Assembly: GCA_025462785.1 (NCBI GenBank)
Contig: JAOAPG010000271.1
Coordinates: forward strand, 1-9,884
Direction of reading: 5' to 3'
From: Acidobacteriaceae bacterium
GTDB taxonomy: Bacteria; Acidobacteriota; Terriglobia; Terriglobales; Acidobacteriaceae
DNA length: 9,884 nucleotides
Numbering within the stretch: the first letter of the stretch is position 1; each line of letters begins with the position of its first letter. The position numbers were made by a program, and so were the translations under genes. Positions 1-6,310 of this stretch are shown here, one piece after another. The notes beneath the pieces were generated by a model. It saw nothing but the letters and a program-made list of their open reading frames with translations. It ran no database searches and was not told the origin of the DNA.

Positions 1-516
1 CTTACAGTAAATCCCACCAAGAAATTGACCATCATCGAAAACTACTATGGTGGGCCAGAACACCTCAATTACAACGGAGCATTCCGGAATCTTTCGGACA
101 CAATCATAACTTATACCCCGACAGCGAAACTTTCGCTGATGGCGAACTATGACTATGGGCGCGATCATTTTGTGATCAGCGCTCTTCCTGGAGTGCCTCC
201 ATTTATCGATGGGCCTCGTGCTGTTTGGAGTGGTCTCGCGGGATATCTCAAATATGCTTTCAACGATAAATATGCCGTCGCTTTGCGCGGTGAATACTTC
301 GACGATAATCAGGGTTTTGCGACCGGAACTTCCCAGGAGCTCAACGAATTTACAGCAACATTCCAACGCACCATTGCGAAAGCGATCATTACGCGTCTGG
401 AATTCCGCAGAGACTCTAGCGACGCCCGAGTTTTCCCACGAGGCTTAAACGGATTTGTATCTGGACAAAACACGGCAACAGTGGGAGTAATTTACGCGTT
501 CAGCACGGCACAGTAG
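1..516 (+). CDS. Outer-membrane beta-barrel porin-like protein, 3' end (5' end outside window)
   Basis: The reading frame is open from base 1, so only the C-terminal 171 residues are visible; a TTG at 25 is internal and not a credible start. The protein shows alternating hydrophobic/polar strands rich in Tyr, Phe and Gly (for example SLMANYDYG, YAVALRGEYF, TATVGVIYAF), with a final aromatic strand close to the C-terminus, as in outer-membrane barrels. The pattern fits the BBP2/OmpL-like putative porin family (PF07642), recognised by style and not by a search. The stop lies 60 bases before the amt start in the same direction, with no terminator between, so the two are probably co-transcribed. 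A role as an outer-membrane channel for small nitrogen solutes is inferred only from that neighbourhood. No signal peptide can be judged because the N-terminus is missing. Confidence 0.72.
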   Translation, partial: LTVNPTKKLTIIENYYGGPEHLNYNGAFRNLSDTIITYTPTAKLSLMANYDYGRDHFVISALPGVPPFIDGPRAVWSGLAGYLKYAFNDKYAVALRGEYFDDNQGFATGTSQELNEFTATFQRTIAKAIITRLEFRRDSSDARVFPRGLNGFVSGQNTATVGVIYAFSTAQ

Positions 517-560
517 GAACTCGTATCGATGTTTAGGCGATTCAAAAATCTATCTAAATT

Positions 561-567
561 AAAGGAG
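561..567 (+). promoter_or_regulatory. Ribosome binding site fixing the amt start
   Basis: AAAGGAG stands nine bases before the ATG at 577. The earlier in-frame ATG at 529 would place this Shine-Dalgarno inside the gene and has no comparable site of its own, so 577 is the preferred start. Confidence 0.75.
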
Positions 568-576
568 CGTTGCCCT

Positions 577-2205
577 ATGCGATCCATAGCGCAAAAAGGG
601 AGCAGGTTGTCCCTCAGTCAGAAATTCTCCCGTCTTGCTGGTCGGTTGCGAGATCCCGAGTGGAGGAAGTACGGAACCCTTCTGCTGACCGGAAAATTCA
701 TGGGCATCGGTTTGATGATGCTCATCATCATGGTGGTCTCTGGGCTCTTCTTTGCTCACGTTTCCGCGCAGACGGGCACTCCGGAAGTCAAAGCTTCCGA
801 CATCGTTAACCCCGTGAACACCGCCTGGACCTTGATCGCCGCATTCCTCGTGTTCGGCATGCAAGTCGGCTTCACCATGCTGGAGGCTGGCTTCTGTCGA
901 TCTCGCGAAACTGTGAACGTGCTAATGGAATGCGTGGTGGACACATGCCTTTGCGGCATCCTCTTCTACGCTTTCGGTTTTGCCTTCATGTTCAGCCACG
1001 GCAACGGCTTCATTGGATATCACTGGTTCTTCTTGCAGGGCGTGCCAGCGACTTATGAAACCTCCGGCGTTGCATTTTTGGCCCTGTGGCTGTTCCAGTT
1101 TGCTTTTGCCGATACTTGCTCAACAATTACGTCCGGCGCGATGATCGGCCGCACCGGCTTTGTCGGCGATCTGCTTTATAGCCTCGCCGTCTCTGGTTTT
1201 ATTTACCCGATCATCGGACATTGGGCTTGGGGCCCGGATGGCTGGCTCGCCCTGATGGGAAGCGATGGCCATGTGTTTCCTTCGCTTGGGATGGGCTTCC
1301 ATGACTTCGCTGGATCAACGGTCGTTCACACCATTGGCGGATTCGTTGCGCTGGCAGGCTCGATCGTTCTTGGCCCGCGCTTAGGACGCAAGTTCAAACG
1401 CGACGGCGGAGCGCCAATGTTGCCGCACGATTTAACCATCGCTGTAAGCGGTGGTCTGATCTTGTGGTTTGGCTGGTATGGCTTTAACCCAGGAAGCACG
1501 CTTTCCGCAATGGATTTCGAAGGCGTCGGCCGAGTCGCTGCAAATACAACACTTGCAGCTTGCGCGGCGGGATTAACTGCTATGTTTTGGGCCTATATGT
1601 CCAGCAAGAAATGGGACGCGGGCTTCACCACCAACGGATTTCTAGCCGGGTTGGTTGCGATCACCTGCCCTTGTTATTGGGTTACTCCGACCGGTGCAAT
1701 TCTCTTGGGCGGTGTTGCAGGCGTAATCGTAGTTCTCGGCGTGGAACTACTGGAATGGCTCCGCATTGATGATCCTATCGGCGCAGTTCCGGTGCATGGC
1801 ATATGCGGCATTTGGGGGACGCTCTCCTTAGGCCTCTTTGCTTGCGGCAAGTATGGAGCAACAGGACCGGTGGCTCCCGACAACTCCGCAGCGCTGAAAG
1901 GACTATTTTACGGTGGCGGAACGCAAGTGCTGGCTGCACAAGCGATCGGAAGCGCTTGCGTAACAGTCGCCACCTTCGCGGTCTCCATGGCCGTTATGTA
2001 CGCAGTGAATGCGACTGGGCTGCTGCGTGTTTCGGAAGAAGGCGAGCTCTACGGACTCGACTTGCACGAGCATGGTATCTCAGCTTATCCGGAATATGTG
2101 ATTTCAGCGCTGGGAGCACCGGCTGGCATGTCTCAGCACGTTCCTGCCAGCGAACCGAAACCCACCTTTGCGGTTCAGCCACTGCCGCGGGTCGCCAGTA
2201 AATGA
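577..2205 (+). CDS. amt: Ammonium transporter Amt
   Basis: A 542-residue inner-membrane channel that conducts NH3/NH4+ inward for assimilation. Residues 40-64 form a long hydrophobic segment ending in VSA|Q, a likely cleavable signal peptide after an unusually long basic N-terminus; about eleven membrane helices follow. Family signatures are clear: the ADTCSTITSGAMIGR stretch (179-192), D243 in HDFAGSTVVH with the first pore histidine H251, the ILWFGWYGFNPGS block (295-307), and the second pore histidine H407 in VHGICGIWGT. These correspond to D160, H168 and H318 of E. coli AmtB. The C-terminal YGLDLHEHG..AYP motif (492-504), used for trimer cross-talk and PII contact, is intact and followed by a tail of about 35 residues. 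The next gene encodes GlnK, the usual partner that plugs the pore when nitrogen is sufficient. The start at 577 is chosen from its ribosome binding site. Confidence 0.96.
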   Translation: MRSIAQKGSRLSLSQKFSRLAGRLRDPEWRKYGTLLLTGKFMGIGLMMLIIMVVSGLFFAHVSAQTGTPEVKASDIVNPVNTAWTLIAAFLVFGMQVGFTMLEAGFCRSRETVNVLMECVVDTCLCGILFYAFGFAFMFSHGNGFIGYHWFFLQGVPATYETSGVAFLALWLFQFAFADTCSTITSGAMIGRTGFVGDLLYSLAVSGFIYPIIGHWAWGPDGWLALMGSDGHVFPSLGMGFHDFAGSTVVHTIGGFVALAGSIVLGPRLGRKFKRDGGAPMLPHDLTIAVSGGLILWFGWYGFNPGSTLSAMDFEGVGRVAANTTLAACAAGLTAMFWAYMSSKKWDAGFTTNGFLAGLVAITCPCYWVTPTGAILLGGVAGVIVVLGVELLEWLRIDDPIGAVPVHGICGIWGTLSLGLFACGKYGATGPVAPDNSAALKGLFYGGGTQVLAAQAIGSACVTVATFAVSMAVMYAVNATGLLRVSEEGELYGLDLHEHGISAYPEYVISALGAPAGMSQHVPASEPKPTFAVQPLPRVASK

Positions 2206-2222
2206 GTCTGAATGGTCGCTTG

Positions 2223-2248
2223 AAAGGACGGGAAATCTCCCGTCCTTT
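2223..2248 (+). terminator. Strong intercistronic hairpin between amt and glnK (attenuator or mRNA-end structure)
   Basis: AAAGGACGGGA and TCCCGTCCTTT form a perfect 11-bp stem around a four-base AATC loop. The stem ends in only three T residues and no longer T-tract follows, so it is at best a partial terminator on the + strand. On the minus strand it likewise has only a short A/T end. It could instead protect the amt 3' end or set the amt:glnK ratio. The structure is seen directly; the function is inference. Confidence 0.5.
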
Positions 2249-2286
2249 GCGGTAGCCTACAACTGCTTAAAACCTGAGAGGAAAAG

Positions 2287-2625
2287 ATGACAAAAATTGA
2301 AGCGATTATTCAGCCCTCAAAGTTCGAATCGGTGAAAGAGGTTCTCACTGAGCTCGGCGTACAAGGCATGACGATCTTGGACGTGCGTGGCCATGGGCGT
2401 CAAAAGGGCCACACAGAAGTCTACCGAGGCAGGGAATACAGCGTGGATCTCTTGCCAAAGGTCAAGATCGAGTTGGTTCTACCTGACGATCAAGTAGACG
2501 CCGTTGTAGCGGCGATTATTAAAACGGCTTCCACCGGAAAGATTGGAGATGGCAAGATCTTTCTTTCCAAGATCGATCATGCGATTCGGATACGCAATCA
2601 AGAGGTCGGGGCGGCCGCGCTTTAG
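2287..2625 (+). CDS. glnK: Nitrogen regulatory protein PII, GlnK type
   Basis: A 112-residue cytosolic trimeric signal protein, the standard PII length. It senses ATP/ADP and 2-oxoglutarate and controls Amt and other nitrogen targets. Visible signatures are the N-terminal beta strand (KIEAIIQPSKF), Q39 in GRQKGHTEVYRG, the T-loop with Tyr51 in REYSVDLLPK (the uridylylation position in proteobacterial PII), and the B-loop TGKIGDGKIF (83-92) that binds nucleotide. R101 and R103 in AIRIRNQE match the conserved C-terminal strand. The ATG is preceded by a purine-rich GAGAGGAAAAG. It follows amt by 81 bases, which hold a hairpin, and the amt-glnK pairing supports GlnK over GlnB. Whether Tyr51 is actually modified cannot be told, since no uridylyltransferase gene is in the window. 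Confidence 0.97.
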   Translation: MTKIEAIIQPSKFESVKEVLTELGVQGMTILDVRGHGRQKGHTEVYRGREYSVDLLPKVKIELVLPDDQVDAVVAAIIKTASTGKIGDGKIFLSKIDHAIRIRNQEVGAAAL

Positions 2626-2661
2626 CTGTATCCATTTCAACGAAAGAGTTTGTCCATGAGT

Positions 2662-2703
2662 GAGGGTCTGCCACTCGCGAGAGTGCGGCAGGCCCTCTTT
2701 TTT
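2662..2703 (+). terminator. Rho-independent terminator of the porin-amt-glnK unit
   Basis: GAGGGTCTGCC pairs with GGCAGGCCCTC (one G-T wobble). After a two-base bulge the stem continues as ACTC/GAGT capped by a GCGA (GNRA) loop, and six T residues follow at 2698-2703. It lies 36 bases after the glnK stop. The last T bases overlap the stop codon of the convergent phosphoesterase gene. In the minus direction the hairpin is not followed by a T run, so it acts mainly on the + strand. Confidence 0.9.
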
Positions 2704-4213
2704 ATTGTGGGCCGGAACAGGTCACATTCAGCAGATCGCACAAATCGCCACTCTGCTGCTCCCGCGCGGCTTGGCCTGGGTCTGAGAATTGTCCCAGATT
2801 CCAGTTCCATTGAATGAAGCGGAGGATAGAAACGAAATCCATCTGCTGATGCGAGATATAGTTCGTCTTTGCGGACGCAGAAATGAGTAACACCGGCACT
2901 CGCGCACCCAAGCCAATTGTGTTCTTCAGCTGTGGAGGAGCGACGTGATCGTACCACCCGCCACTTTCATCCCATAGCACGACGACGGCTGTGCTCGACC
3001 AGACGCTTGAAGCCTTTACCGTTTGAATCAGGTTGTCGAGCCACTCGATGCCATTGCCGATATTTGCCGCTCCGGGATGCATGCTGTTCTCAGGGGCAGG
3101 CTGAATCCACATGACGGCAGGCGCCGAACCGGAGGAAAGGGTCGTGCTGAAGTCCGTCATCGAAAAATTCTGCACATGCGACGAGTTCGCAGTGGTTGTG
3201 AAGTACTGGAAGGGATTTTCCTGAGGAACGTAATCGACGCACGTGGCGTCCCGTTCGGTGTTGAAGTTCTCGTGGTACCAGGTCCACGAAATATTGTTGG
3301 TGGTCATTTGATCGCCAACATTTTGGTACGTTAGCGGAGGATCAATGGTGGCGTATGGATTGGGATCTTTCTTCTTTGCGGCCGTAGTGCATGCGTCGAG
3401 TTGAGGATAGCCGAAGGCGTCAGTGCCGGTTCCAACGCTCGCGGAGGTCATGTACAGCACGTTGCCCGGTTCACTAGCCATGGCAGAGGCGTAGAAATTG
3501 TCGGCCAACGCATATTGCTGCGCGTAAGACCAAAGCGTCTGGACTCCGTGCTGCGTTCCATCTACTGCTGTGCCGACACTGCTGTTGTCGAGGTAATTCA
3601 TGGAAATGTCGCCGTTCTCGAAGGCATATTTGTCCATTTTGCCGCTGTCGTAGGCGGCGGTGTAGCTCGCTTGAGTATGGTTCAGATCGGCGGGCGCTAA
3701 ATCATTTAGCAGCACCGGATGCACCGTAGCGCCCCCAGAATCGACCTGGTTGTAGCTCGCAAGATTTGAATTTAGCCCGTTCGCAATGGGGAAGGTTCCA
3801 AATAAATGGTCAAATGAGTTGTTCTGCATCACGACAACTATCAAATGAGCAATCGGGGAAAGAGGGATTGTTCCTACTGTTACAGTCGCGGTCGCCGTGG
3901 TACTCGCCCCTGCTGATCCAGTCGCGGTTAGCACGTACTTAGTTGTCGTTGAAGGCGCAACCGTAGCTGAGCCACTGATGGGCAGATTTCCACTCGAAAC
4001 AGTAGGGGTAATGGTCACCGATGTGGCCTTGGAAGTGGTCCATGTCAAGGAGGCGGACTGGCCCGGGACCAGCTGGGCGGGGGTTGCTTGTAGGGAAGCC
4101 GTGGGCGCGGTGGGACCAGAGGTGGGCGAGCTCGTGCTAGTTCCTCCTCCGCAGCCAGTAAAACTGCCTGTAAGTAGCAACACTCCTGCCAGGCACCAGG
4201 AATACTCTTTCAC
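2702..4213 (-). CDS. Predicted lipoprotein phosphoesterase (phospholipase C / acid phosphatase family) with Ig-like N-terminal domain
   Basis: 503 residues. The start is GTG, with GGAG (4222-4219) five bases upstream. Residues 1-20 are a hydrophobic lipoprotein signal ending in FTG-C21. A Gly/Ser/Thr/Pro linker and an Ig-like beta domain (about 38-113) follow, then a phosphoesterase domain (PF04185 type, about 120-475). Its marks are LIVVVMQNNSFDHLFG (124-139), LADNFYASAMASEPGN (236-251, including the usual nucleophile Ser/Thr region), NSMHPG (376-381), WDESGGWYDHV (414-424) and ARVPVLLIS (437-445). The family hydrolyses phospholipids or phosphomonoesters outside the cytoplasm. The first motif reads QNNSFD where the family usually has ENxSFD, so a metal-ligand Glu seems replaced by Gln. 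Substrate is unknown. The gene is convergent with glnK and divergent from the Rieske gene; neither suggests a shared pathway. Confidence 0.88.
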   Translation of the reverse strand: MKEYSWCLAGVLLLTGSFTGCGGGTSTSSPTSGPTAPTASLQATPAQLVPGQSASLTWTTSKATSVTITPTVSSGNLPISGSATVAPSTTTKYVLTATGSAGASTTATATVTVGTIPLSPIAHLIVVVMQNNSFDHLFGTFPIANGLNSNLASYNQVDSGGATVHPVLLNDLAPADLNHTQASYTAAYDSGKMDKYAFENGDISMNYLDNSSVGTAVDGTQHGVQTLWSYAQQYALADNFYASAMASEPGNVLYMTSASVGTGTDAFGYPQLDACTTAAKKKDPNPYATIDPPLTYQNVGDQMTTNNISWTWYHENFNTERDATCVDYVPQENPFQYFTTTANSSHVQNFSMTDFSTTLSSGSAPAVMWIQPAPENSMHPGAANIGNGIEWLDNLIQTVKASSVWSSTAVVVLWDESGGWYDHVAPPQLKNTIGLGARVPVLLISASAKTNYISHQQMDFVSILRFIQWNWNLGQFSDPGQAAREQQSGDLCDLLNVTCSGPQ

Positions 4214-4260
4214 GGGGGCTCCGAGAACAGAAAGAATTTTGGCGCAAGGCTTACGATTCG

Positions 4261-4279
4261 AACTCTCAATATCAGAGTT
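4261..4279. promoter_or_regulatory. Inverted repeat in the divergent spacer (possible operator)
   Basis: AACTCT and AGAGTT form a perfect 6-bp inverted repeat around seven bases. It sits 47 bases upstream of the phosphoesterase GTG and about 100 bases upstream of the Rieske ATG, in the 168-base spacer (4214-4381) that must hold both promoters. I see no good -35/-10 pair for either gene. A 6-bp repeat of this kind could arise by chance. Confidence 0.3.
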
Positions 4280-4381
4280 GCTTGAGAAAAAATCGAAAGT
4301 ACATCGGATGTGACTCAGCGGGGCCGCCGCCCGGTTTCGTTGCTGTGGTAGCCTGACCCTTATCGTCGTCGCAGCTCAAAA

Positions 4382-5500
4382 ATGACCAATGGTAACGAAT
4401 TGTCAGGGGACCAGAAGCCTAACTCTTTGATGTTGTTTGGTTTTTGGTATCGCGCAATACCGAGCGAGCAGGTCAATCGGAATCGGCTGCACAAAGCCAT
4501 CCTGCTGGAAACGCCTCTAGTCGTCGGGCGTGATGCTCAGGGCCGTGCTTTTGCTTTACATGATGCCTGTCCCCACCGCGGCATGCCGCTTTCGTGCGGC
4601 AGGTTTGACGGGCAAGACGTTGAGTGCAGTTATCACGGATGGAAGTTTGATGCGCACAGCGGCCAATGCCAGATCATCCCCTCGCTGACCGCCGATCAGA
4701 AACTGAAAGTCGATCGTATCTACGCCGGCAGTTACGCGTGCGAAGAGCACGACAACTACATCTGGGTGTTCATTCCGGAACCCAAGCCCCAAGGGGCCGG
4801 TTTTACCAAAGCCGTGGAACCAGACGTGCCCGCGCCACGTGTTCCAACGTTCAGTGACAAATTCAAAATCGCTCATCTCACCGCCGACCTGCCCGTTAGC
4901 GTGGATCACGGCATCATCGGATTAATGGATCCCGCGCACGGACCGTTCGTTCACCAGGCATGGTGGTGGCGGAGCCGCCACAGTATCCACGAAAAGCAAA
5001 AAAACTTCGAGCCAATACCTTATGGCTTTCGCATGAGCGCACATACGCCGAGCTCTAACAGCGCGCCTTACAAATTACTTCGTCTATATGCCGACGCCGA
5101 CTCGATTACAACCACCATTGATTTTGTTTTGCCCAATATGCGGTTGGAAACAATCCGGGCAGGGAAGTACTGGTTTTCTTCTCTAACTACCGTCACACCG
5201 ATCACTCGAAGTCATTGCCGCATTGATGTAGTGGCGGCCTGGAACTTATTTCGCTGGTGTCCCCTTGCGCCCGAGCTGCTCAAGTTTGTGTTCGCAAAAT
5301 TTGTGGAGCAAGACAGGCAAACGATGGAGGACCAGGCTGCGGGATTAGGATACAATCCGCACCTGATGTTGATCGACGACGCAGACCGTCCGGCAAAATG
5401 GTACTTCGAGTTGAAGGCAGCCTATCTGGAATCAAAGCGCACCGGCGAAGAGATGAGGCATCCCATGGCCGGGCCGGTTACGCTGCGGTGGAGAAGCTAA
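4382..5500 (+). CDS. Rieske non-haem iron oxygenase (VanA / PaO-like), substrate unknown
   Basis: A 372-residue, probably cytosolic oxygenase subunit that takes electrons from a separate reductase to hydroxylate or demethylate a substrate. The N-terminal Rieske domain (about 20-130) has C63-P-H65 and C82-S-Y-H85 with 16 residues between, the [2Fe-2S] ligands, within YHGWKFD. The catalytic domain carries D183-x2-H186-x4-H191 (MDPAHGPFVH), spaced as in naphthalene dioxygenase D205/H208/H213. The later FVEQDRQTMEDQ (308-318) probably supplies the third iron ligand, D311. Length and layout fit single-subunit Rieske monooxygenases rather than two-subunit dioxygenases; no ferredoxin, reductase or beta-subunit gene is nearby. 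The ATG at 4382 has no clear ribosome binding site; M17 (4430) just before the conserved FGFWYRA is an alternative start. The true substrate cannot be deduced. Confidence 0.88.
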   Translation: MTNGNELSGDQKPNSLMLFGFWYRAIPSEQVNRNRLHKAILLETPLVVGRDAQGRAFALHDACPHRGMPLSCGRFDGQDVECSYHGWKFDAHSGQCQIIPSLTADQKLKVDRIYAGSYACEEHDNYIWVFIPEPKPQGAGFTKAVEPDVPAPRVPTFSDKFKIAHLTADLPVSVDHGIIGLMDPAHGPFVHQAWWWRSRHSIHEKQKNFEPIPYGFRMSAHTPSSNSAPYKLLRLYADADSITTTIDFVLPNMRLETIRAGKYWFSSLTTVTPITRSHCRIDVVAAWNLFRWCPLAPELLKFVFAKFVEQDRQTMEDQAAGLGYNPHLMLIDDADRPAKWYFELKAAYLESKRTGEEMRHPMAGPVTLRWRS

Positions 5501-5533
5501 GTCTGCGGCCCCAGCGCTCCCATCCGAGCACAC

Positions 5534-5592
5534 TGTCATCCTGAGTGCAGGACGAGATGCGCTTGCGCAACAAGGACAAATCGAAGGATCCC
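5534..5592. repeat. Intergenic repeat-like element (TGTCATCCTGAG...CGAAGGATCC)
   Basis: The spacer between the convergent Rieske and vapC genes (5501-5621) carries TGTCATCCTGAG at one end and CGAAGGATCC at the other, giving ATCCT/AGGAT inverted ends. Two internal small hairpins are visible: TCCTG-AGTG-CAGGA (5539-5552) and TGCGC-TT-GCGCA (5558-5569). Ends of this form match, from memory, a dispersed intergenic repeat common in Acidobacteriota and some other phyla. Only one copy is in the window, so repetition is not shown here. The element may act as a bidirectional transcription end for the two converging genes. Confidence 0.45.
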
Positions 5593-5621
5593 TACCGCGC
5601 GAGATTTCTACTACAGCGCTC

Positions 5622-6002
5622 TCACCAGATAAGTTTGAGTCCTTTATAGAGATAAAATTTTTCGTCCGAGCTCACGACGGGAATTTCCTCCGACAAAGCC
5701 TGCGCAATAATTTGCCGGTCAAAGGGATCGCCGTGATGCCGCGGCAAGTCAAAAAGATGAAATGCGTGATCGGCAGTATAGGGAAGGACACGGATGCCAA
5801 GATCCTCAACCGCCTGTTGCACAACCGGTGCGGAAAGCCTCAGCTTGCCCAACGAGGCTTTGATTGCCATCTCAGCCAGAGAAATTACACTGAGTTCAAG
5901 AATGTTTCCCGGATTTTTTAGAGCAGAGGCCGCGCGCTTGCTTAGCCGCTCGGGGGATTCGACTGCATAAATCAGAATTACCGTATCCAGAAGCAGGCGC
6001 AC
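5622..6002 (-). CDS. vapC: VapC-type PIN-domain toxin ribonuclease
   Basis: 126 residues from a GTG start (RLLLDTVILIY), the normal VapC length. PIN nucleases cleave RNA, often tRNA or rRNA, with Mg2+ held by acidic residues. Here these are D6, E44 (in SLAEMAIKASLGKL), D95 with D92 nearby (DPFDRQIIAQA) and D113 (VSSDEKF). LPRHHGDPFD and the C-terminal FYLYKGLKLIW fit the common VapC subfamily with an H-x-DPFDR core. The frame extends open to a GTG at 6068, but that would add 22 residues overlapping the antitoxin. The GTG at 6002 lies eight bases after the antitoxin stop, preceded by AAGGGAAG, and matches the family N-terminus. Translation is probably coupled to the antitoxin, giving the usual antitoxin-first order. 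All catalytic acids are present, so it looks intact. Confidence 0.9.
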   Translation of the reverse strand: MRLLLDTVILIYAVESPERLSKRAASALKNPGNILELSVISLAEMAIKASLGKLRLSAPVVQQAVEDLGIRVLPYTADHAFHLFDLPRHHGDPFDRQIIAQALSEEIPVVSSDEKFYLYKGLKLIW

Positions 6003-6010
6003 ATCTTCCC

Positions 6011-6256
6011 TTAACTGCGTCCCGCGAGAAAATCTTCCGCTTCTGTGTCCGACATCGGTTTCCACCAATCCGGATCAATCACCTGAATTTTTCCTTTCAG
6101 CGTTCCAAGAATCCTCTTTTTGCCAAGAGGTTCCTTCGTGCGCACAATATCCACCACAGGCACACCCCGGCGGCAGATGGTCACGGGTTCCCCGTCTTCG
6201 ACCGCTTTAATGAGCTCCGGTAGCTTGTTCTTGGCATCAGCCACGTTGACTTGCAT
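6011..6256 (-). CDS. Phd/YefM-type antitoxin of the VapC module
   Basis: 81 residues. The N-terminal half (MQVNVADAKNKLPELIKAVE ... RRGVPVVDIV, about 1-39) is the Phd/YefM fold that dimerises and binds operator DNA. The C-terminal half (about 47-81: GTLKGKI..DPDWWKPM, EAEDFL) is the flexible region that wraps and blocks the toxin. The GTLKGKI and final acidic helix are typical of antitoxins paired with PIN toxins. The gene ends eight bases before vapC. No Shine-Dalgarno precedes the ATG; the promoter immediately upstream predicts a transcript starting at or next to the A of the ATG. Autorepression with the toxin as co-repressor is the family rule and is inferred here from the palindromic promoter. 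Confidence 0.9.
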   Translation of the reverse strand: MQVNVADAKNKLPELIKAVEDGEPVTICRRGVPVVDIVRTKEPLGKKRILGTLKGKIQVIDPDWWKPMSDTEAEDFLAGRS

Positions 6257-6262
6257 AGACTT

Positions 6263-6291
6263 AAGATAGCTATTTGAGATGGCTATGTCAA
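6263..6291 (-). promoter_or_regulatory. Sigma70-like promoter of the antitoxin-vapC module
   Basis: On the minus strand a perfect TTGACA (6291-6286), a 17-base spacer and TATCTT (6268-6263, four of six consensus bases) stand just before the antitoxin ATG. Counting seven bases from the end of the -10 puts transcription start at 6256, the A of the ATG itself, so the mRNA would be leaderless. The promoter lies in the 54-base gap after alaS, so the module need not depend on alaS read-through. Confidence 0.72.
6266..6286. promoter_or_regulatory. Palindromic operator candidate inside the antitoxin promoter
   Basis: The 8-bp palindrome ATAGCTAT (6266-6273) overlaps the -10, and a half-site GGCTAT (6281-6286) abuts the -35, so ATAGC and GCTAT form an inverted repeat across the spacer. 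Phd-family antitoxins bind such palindromes over their own promoter. Binding here is inference. Confidence 0.45.
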
Positions 6292-6310
6292 TTAGAACAC
6301 GAATTTGCAG

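Noticed and set aside
529..576. Upstream ATG giving an Amt 16 residues longer
   Set aside because: It has no ribosome binding site, and a strong AAAGGAG lies inside this stretch at the right distance from the ATG at 577.
1803..2201. 132-residue open frame in another + frame over amt
   Set aside because: Arg/Ser/Cys-rich out-of-frame translation of the conserved Amt C-terminal half.
3897..4313. 138-residue open frame on the + strand over the phosphoesterase start
   Set aside because: It is antisense to the lipoprotein signal and Ig-like region, shows no domain, and its composition is explained by the gene on the other strand.
4288..4381. Promoter for the Rieske gene from weak TTGCTT/TACATC and TTGCTG/TATCGT pairs
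   Set aside because: Matches are poor or wrongly spaced, so neither was listed.
6003..6068. N-terminal extension of VapC to a GTG at 6068
   Set aside because: It would overlap the antitoxin end by about 58 bases and adds residues that do not match the VapC N-terminus; GTG at 6002 gives the family-like RLLLDT start.
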